NCBI RefSeq assembly: GCF_042767895.1
Contig: NC_091574.1
Location: forward strand, 32,024,693-32,034,692
DNA length: 10,000 nt
Source: Penaeus vannamei
Taxonomy: Eukaryota > Arthropoda > Malacostraca > Decapoda > Penaeidae
Reading direction: 5' to 3'
The notes beneath the pieces were generated by a model. That model saw only the letters and a program-made list of their open reading frames with translations, made no database searches and was not told the origin of the DNA. Position numbers and translations under genes: made by a program. Positions 6,896 to 10,000 of the stretch are shown here, piece by piece; the stretch's first letter is position 1, and each line of letters opens with the position of its first letter.

Positions 6896-7440
6896 TGAGG
6901 GGGGGGAAGAGGAGGAAGAGGGAGATGAAAGAGACGAAAGAGGATTTGTGAGATGGAAGGAAGGGAAGGAGGTGATGAGGGGGGGAGGGAAAGATGGGAG
7001 GAGAAGGAGAAAGAGGAGGGAGAGACGGTAGAGGAAATGATAAAGGGAAGAGGGGAGAAAAAGGGGTGAAGGGTGTGGGGAAAGGAAATGGATGAGGGGA
7101 TAAGAAAACTAGGAAGAGAGGAAGAAGGGAAGAAGGGAGTGAGGGATAGAAGAGGTAGAAGGAAAGCGCAAGGTAAGAAGAGAGGAGTGGGGAAAGGGAA
7201 AAATAAAAAGGGAAAAGAAGATGGGACGAGGGGAAGGGAAGAGGTAAGAAGGGAAATTAAGGTAGGAAGGGAAGAGATAAGAGGGAGAAGGATGGGGGGG
7301 GGCGAAAGGAAGAGATGAGAAGGGAAAAACAAGAGAGGATTAAGGGAATGGGGGAAAGCGAGGAAGAGACAAGAAGGGAAACAAAGAAAGGATGGGAGGG
7401 GAAGAGAGGGAGGTATGGGGAGAGGGAGGGGGAGGGGGGG
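6896..7440. repeat. Long polypurine tract
   Basis: About 545 bases, nearly all A and G, made of AGGAAGAGG, GGGAAGG and AAGAAGGGA words with scattered T. Recurring GGTAAGAAGGGAAA/AGGTAGGAAGGGAAG words near 7170, 7240 and 7262 hint at a degenerate period. No gene; the Arg/Lys/Glu/Gly frames are compositional. Confidence 0.85.
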
Positions 7441-7520
7441 GATTTTCGCCCATCGTCAGCCTCGTGTCAGATTTTGTCTCGTTACGGGAAACATTTCCGT
7501 GTGGATACCCCAGAGGACCG
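7441..7520. other. Short unique island in purine tracts
   Basis: An ordinary-composition segment with a short imperfect hairpin around ACGGGAAACATTTCCGT (about 7483-7500). No coding signal is recognised. Confidence 0.45.
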
Positions 7521-7577
7521 GGGGAGGGGGGAGGGGAGGAGGAGGGAGAGGGCGTTCTTGGTAATGAGTTCGATCAG

Positions 7578-7880
7578 TTTTCGATAAAGGGTTAAGGAGG
7601 GAGGGGGAGGGGAAGGGAGGGAGGGGGGAAGATTGTGATATAGGGGATAAGGAGGAGAGGGGGATGGGACGGGGGTGGGGGAGGTTGTGATGAAGGGGTT
7701 AAGGAGGGAAGGGGAGGGGAAGGGAGGGGGGGAGAGGTTGTGATGAAGGGGTTAAGGAGTGGAGGGGGAGGGGAAAGGTGGAGGAGGAGGGGAAGGGTGG
7801 AGGGGGGGAGGTTGTGATAAAGCGGTTAAGGAAGGGGTTAAGGAGGGAGGGGGGGAGAGGTTGTGAATGTAGCGGTGTGA
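7578..7880. repeat. ~52-bp purine minisatellite
   Basis: The anchor TTGTGATGAAGGGGTTAAGG, or a close variant, starts near 7581, 7633, 7685, 7738, 7812 and (shortened) 7861, so most periods are 49-53 bases, with one of 74. Spacers are GGGAGGGGGAGGGGAAGG-type purine sequence. The 7685 and 7738 anchors are identical over 20 bases. Confidence 0.87.
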
Positions 7881-7933
7881 TTGTTTCTTCCTTTGGGAAT
7901 TTTATTTTTATTGTTATTTCGATTGTTGGGAGG

Positions 7934-7992
7934 GTTATCGTTGTGATTTTGTTGTTATTGCGAGATACTTGTTGTTAGCGTTATCGTTGTGA
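7934..7992. repeat. 13-bp direct repeat
   Basis: GTTATCGTTGTGA occurs at 7934-7946 and 7980-7992, 46 bases apart, in a T/G-rich stretch. The spacing is close to the ~52-bp period of the array just upstream. Confidence 0.7.
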
Positions 7993-8019
7993 GCTTGTTT
8001 TTATTTTTATTACGATTAC

Positions 8020-8021
<2 letters not shown>

Positions 8022-8105
<84 letters not shown>

Positions 8106-8150
8106 CCTCCCTCCCTCCCTCCCTCCCTCCCTCCCTCCCTCCCTCCCTCT
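8022..8150. repeat. (TC)39-(CCCT)n compound array
   Basis: Pure TC to about 8101, then CCCT tetramers to about 8148. It is the reverse-complement type of the GA and GGGA repeats at 3985-4507 and 9868-10000. Confidence 0.97.
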
Positions 8151-8309
8151 CCCCCCTCTCTTCCCTTCTCACACCCGCAAAAGAACCAGAATAGCATCAC
8201 CCAAAATGAGAGTGCTAAATAGATACATATGCAAATCAATGGATAGATATAGGGGGGATCATCATCCAGTTCTATCATCCTCTCCTTTCTTCTCCTCTCT
8301 CCCCCCTTC
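8151..8309. other. Unique spacer with POU octamer word
   Basis: Ordinary sequence between arrays. It holds a perfect ATGCAAAT octamer at 8229-8236, the reverse complement of the one at 1078-1085. No gene is recognised. Confidence 0.45.
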
Positions 8310-8534
8310 CCCTCACCCCCCCTCACTGCCCACGCCTCCCCCTCCCCCTCACGCCCACGCCTTCCTCCCCTCAAGTCGTCTCTCCCCCTCCAAAGCCCAC
8401 GTGCCTCCCTCCCCCTCTGCCTTGCGCCTCCCCCTCCCCCTCACGCCCACGCCTCCCCCCTCACGCCCCCGCCTCCCCTCCCCCCCTCACGCCCACGCCT
8501 CCCTTCCCCCCTCACGCCCACGCCCACGCCCACA
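8310..8534. repeat. CCCTCACGCCCACGCC minisatellite
   Basis: Repeated CCCTCACGCCCACGCCTCC units of about 20 bases, spaced by CCCCTCC filler, become denser toward the right end. A CACGTG E-box word is created once at 8398-8403. The tract ends CCCACAG, an acceptor-like context. Confidence 0.85.
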
Positions 8535-8535
8535 G

Positions 8536-8555
8536 GACACCGGGGATCGTGAATG
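8536..8555 (+). other. Possible 20-nt micro-exon
   Basis: The long C/T-rich tract ends CCCACAG (8529-8535), and 20 bases later GAATG|GTAAGA (8551-8561) fits a 5' splice site. The enclosed bases read DTGDRE plus two bases. Micro-exons exist, but this is motif evidence only. Confidence 0.12.
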
Positions 8556-8560
8556 GTAAG

Positions 8561-8640
8561 AAGGGCGGCTGGGAAATCGCCTTCGCTCGTCTGTGTCCGA
8601 GGTCGATGGTGATTTGTCGGTGTTGTTGCTCAGGCCTCCT
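8561..8640. other. Short unique segment
   Basis: About 80 bases of moderately GC-rich sequence between arrays. Nothing is recognised. Confidence 0.45.
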
Positions 8641-8650
8641 TCCTTCCTCT

Positions 8651-8723
<73 letters not shown>

Positions 8724-8909
8724 CTTTCCCTGTCTTTCTTTCTTTCTCTTTCTTACTTTCTTATTGTTCTTTTTCTCTCTCTCCTCTCTCTCCTCTCTCT
8801 CTCCTCCTTCCTCCTCTCTCTCCTTTCCTCCTCTCCCTCTCTCCTCTCCTCTCCTCTCCTCTCTCTCCTCTCCTCTCCCTTCTCTCCTTCCTCTCCTCTC
8901 TCCCTCTCT

Positions 8910-8966
<57 letters not shown>

Positions 8967-8972
8967 TCTTCT

Positions 8973-9013
<41 letters not shown>

Positions 9014-9050
9014 TTCTCTCTCTCTCTTTCTTTCTTTCTTCCTGTCTTCA
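8641..9050. repeat. (TC)n cluster with CTCCT and TTTC variants
   Basis: Three pure TC runs (8655-8717, 8915-8952 and 8977-9010) lie in CTCTCC, TTTC and TTCC variants. The Ser/Leu open frames through the block are artefacts. Confidence 0.93.
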
Positions 9051-9354
9051 ATAAGTCTTCGTTATGTTTTTTTTCCTTGTCCCTTTCTCCCTTCTTCATC
9101 TTCCTCATTCTTATCGCACTGTTCCATTTCTGTTTTCTCTGTCTATGCCTCAATTCTCTTCCTTCGTTTCGCCAACCTTTGCCCCGTTTCAATCTCCCAC
9201 TTCCTCCCATTCACTTCATTCATTATTTTCTCACCCACCCTTTAAGTGTCAATACACAGTATAATGCTGCATGATGCATACTTTGCATCCGGTCTATTGT
9301 ATGTTTATTTGATATATTTCATTTTTCCTTTCAACTTGTGATCATCATCTTTAG
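9051..9354. other. Pyrimidine-rich then unique stretch, no gene seen
   Basis: T/C-biased sequence to about 9240, then ordinary AT-rich sequence. No RNA gene, coding frame or element is recognised. Confidence 0.5.
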
Positions 9355-9379
9355 TATTATCACCACCACTACCATTATC

Positions 9380-9432
<53 letters not shown>

Positions 9433-9503
9433 TATCATCATCATCAATCATCATTAACCACCACCACCATCATCATCACCATCATCATCATCATCATCAT
9501 CAT

Positions 9504-9539
<36 letters not shown>
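9355..9539. repeat. (ATC)n trinucleotide array with (CAC)n variants
   Basis: A CAT/ATC array with CACCAC, ATTATC and AATCATC interruptions. The longest clean runs are at about 9394-9431 and 9483-9539. The minus strand reads as poly-Asp and poly-Met. Confidence 0.96.
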
Positions 9540-9640
9540 TGCTATCTTTTTGCAAATCCTTGTCAAGGGAGTGACGTAGCCTATATCTTTTTGGGGACAA
9601 GAAAATTTGCTGAAAAAAAGTAGAATTGTCCTTGTCAAGC
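9540..9640 (-). other. Unique segment with minus-strand acceptor and open frame into poly-Asp
   Basis: On the minus strand a CTACTTTTTTTCAG acceptor-like run ends at 9610, and the following frame is open through KFSCPQKDIGYVTPLTR and ICKKIA into a poly-Asp run made by the ATC array. Acidic runs encoded by ATC/GAT arrays do occur in real proteins. There is no donor or conserved domain to confirm an exon. The plus strand holds an 11-bp direct repeat TCCTTGTCAAG at 9557-9567 and 9629-9639. Confidence 0.18.
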
Positions 9641-9840
9641 TCAAGCACCACCGGATATGGGGAAGAAAAGATTAATATACTGTAGAAATGAACCTTAAAA
9701 AAGAGAAAAGGGAAAAAAAAAACTTGAGATAGATGATAGTGAGGCAGCAGCCACTACACTCCCAGCGTCTTGTTTACATCGTGTGTCGATCATTTGTGTC
9801 TCATTGTGAGTGATGTTATTCTGGTTCGTTTGCGGGTGTG
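9641..9840. other. Unique spacer, nothing recognised
   Basis: AT-rich sequence with short A runs, no gene, RNA or element recognised. Confidence 0.5.
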
Positions 9841-10000
9841 AGAAGAGAAGAGAGGGAGAGAGAGAGAGGGAGGGAGGGAGGGAGGGAGGGAGGGAGGGAG
9901 AGGGAGGGAGGGAGGAGGAGGTGGGAGAGGAGAGAGGGAGGGTGGGAGAGAGAGGGTGGGAGGGAGGGTGGGAGAGAGAGGGAGGGAGGGAGGGTGGGAG
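9841..10000. repeat. GA/(GGGA)n and GGGTGGGAGAGA repeats, cut by window end
   Basis: AGAG words lead to GGGA tetramers (about 9868-9900) and then GGGTGGGAGAGAGAGGG units to the end of the window, where the array is truncated. It is an inverted counterpart of the TC-CCCT array at 8022-8150. Confidence 0.92.

Noticed and set aside
7578..7880. 52-bp periodic array as a CRISPR-like array
   Set aside because: Spacers are low-complexity purine variants of each other, which fits a minisatellite.
8549..9274. 241-codon Ser/Leu/Phe-rich plus frame resembling a membrane protein
   Set aside because: It is produced by TC, CTCC and TTTC repeats; hydrophobicity is compositional.

Overview
This window looks like non-coding (intergenic or intronic) DNA from a metazoan genome with an extreme load of simple sequence repeats. 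By my own tally more than half of the 10 kb is microsatellite, minisatellite or long one-sided purine/pyrimidine tract: (TA)33, (CTT)18, (CA)59, (TG)n, several (GA)n/(TC)n arrays, (CCCT)n, and an (ATC)n array with cross-variants. This density and mix of motifs is what is known from decapod crustaceans, penaeid shrimps in particular. That assignment is an inference from repeat style, not from a diagnostic gene. I see no bacterial operon structure, rRNA, credible tRNA, CRISPR array or recognisable transposase or reverse transcriptase.

Layout. 1-880: the least repetitive part, with one weak candidate exon (207-423) and a facing pair of G-rich/C-rich blocks (625-648, 759-790). 887-1055: purine minisatellite. 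1076-1600: mostly unique, with a weak promoter-like stretch. 1601-1667: (TA)33. 2209-2700: 21-bp minisatellite that reads as a Pro/Leu heptad repeat. 2868-2921: (CTT)18 ending in an acceptor-like TTTTAG. 3139-3146: TATA-like box. 3158-3605: polypurine tract. 3606-3776: CpG-rich island with a signal-peptide-like ATG frame. 3774-3984: graded GT-rich repeats. 3985-4507: (GA)n arrays broken by near-identical copies of a 23-bp unique word, the last of which runs into a strong splice donor at 4538. 4632-4876: pyrimidine tract ending in CTGCAG. 5085-5480: TC- and TG-rich. 5538-5577: A-rich. 5745-6013: purine-rich. 6103-6380: GCTTGCTTGA minisatellite. 6557-6749: CACG/CA array. 6896-7440: purine-rich. 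7578-7880: ~52-bp minisatellite. 8022-8150: (TC)n-(CCCT)n. 8310-8534: CACGCC minisatellite followed by a possible 20-nt exon. 8640-9050: TC-rich. 9355-9539: (ATC)n. 9540-9760: unique. 9841-10000: GGGA/GA-rich.

No gene can be called with confidence. The best coding hypothesis is a short-exon gene on the + strand at about 3722-4950: a CpG-rich first exon, a 30-nt exon at 4508-4537, and an exon after the CTGCAG at 4878. All junctions are phase 1 in that reading, but the model rests on splice motifs alone. Nearly all long open frames in the window are side effects of repeats whose period is compatible with open translation, and should not be annotated as proteins.
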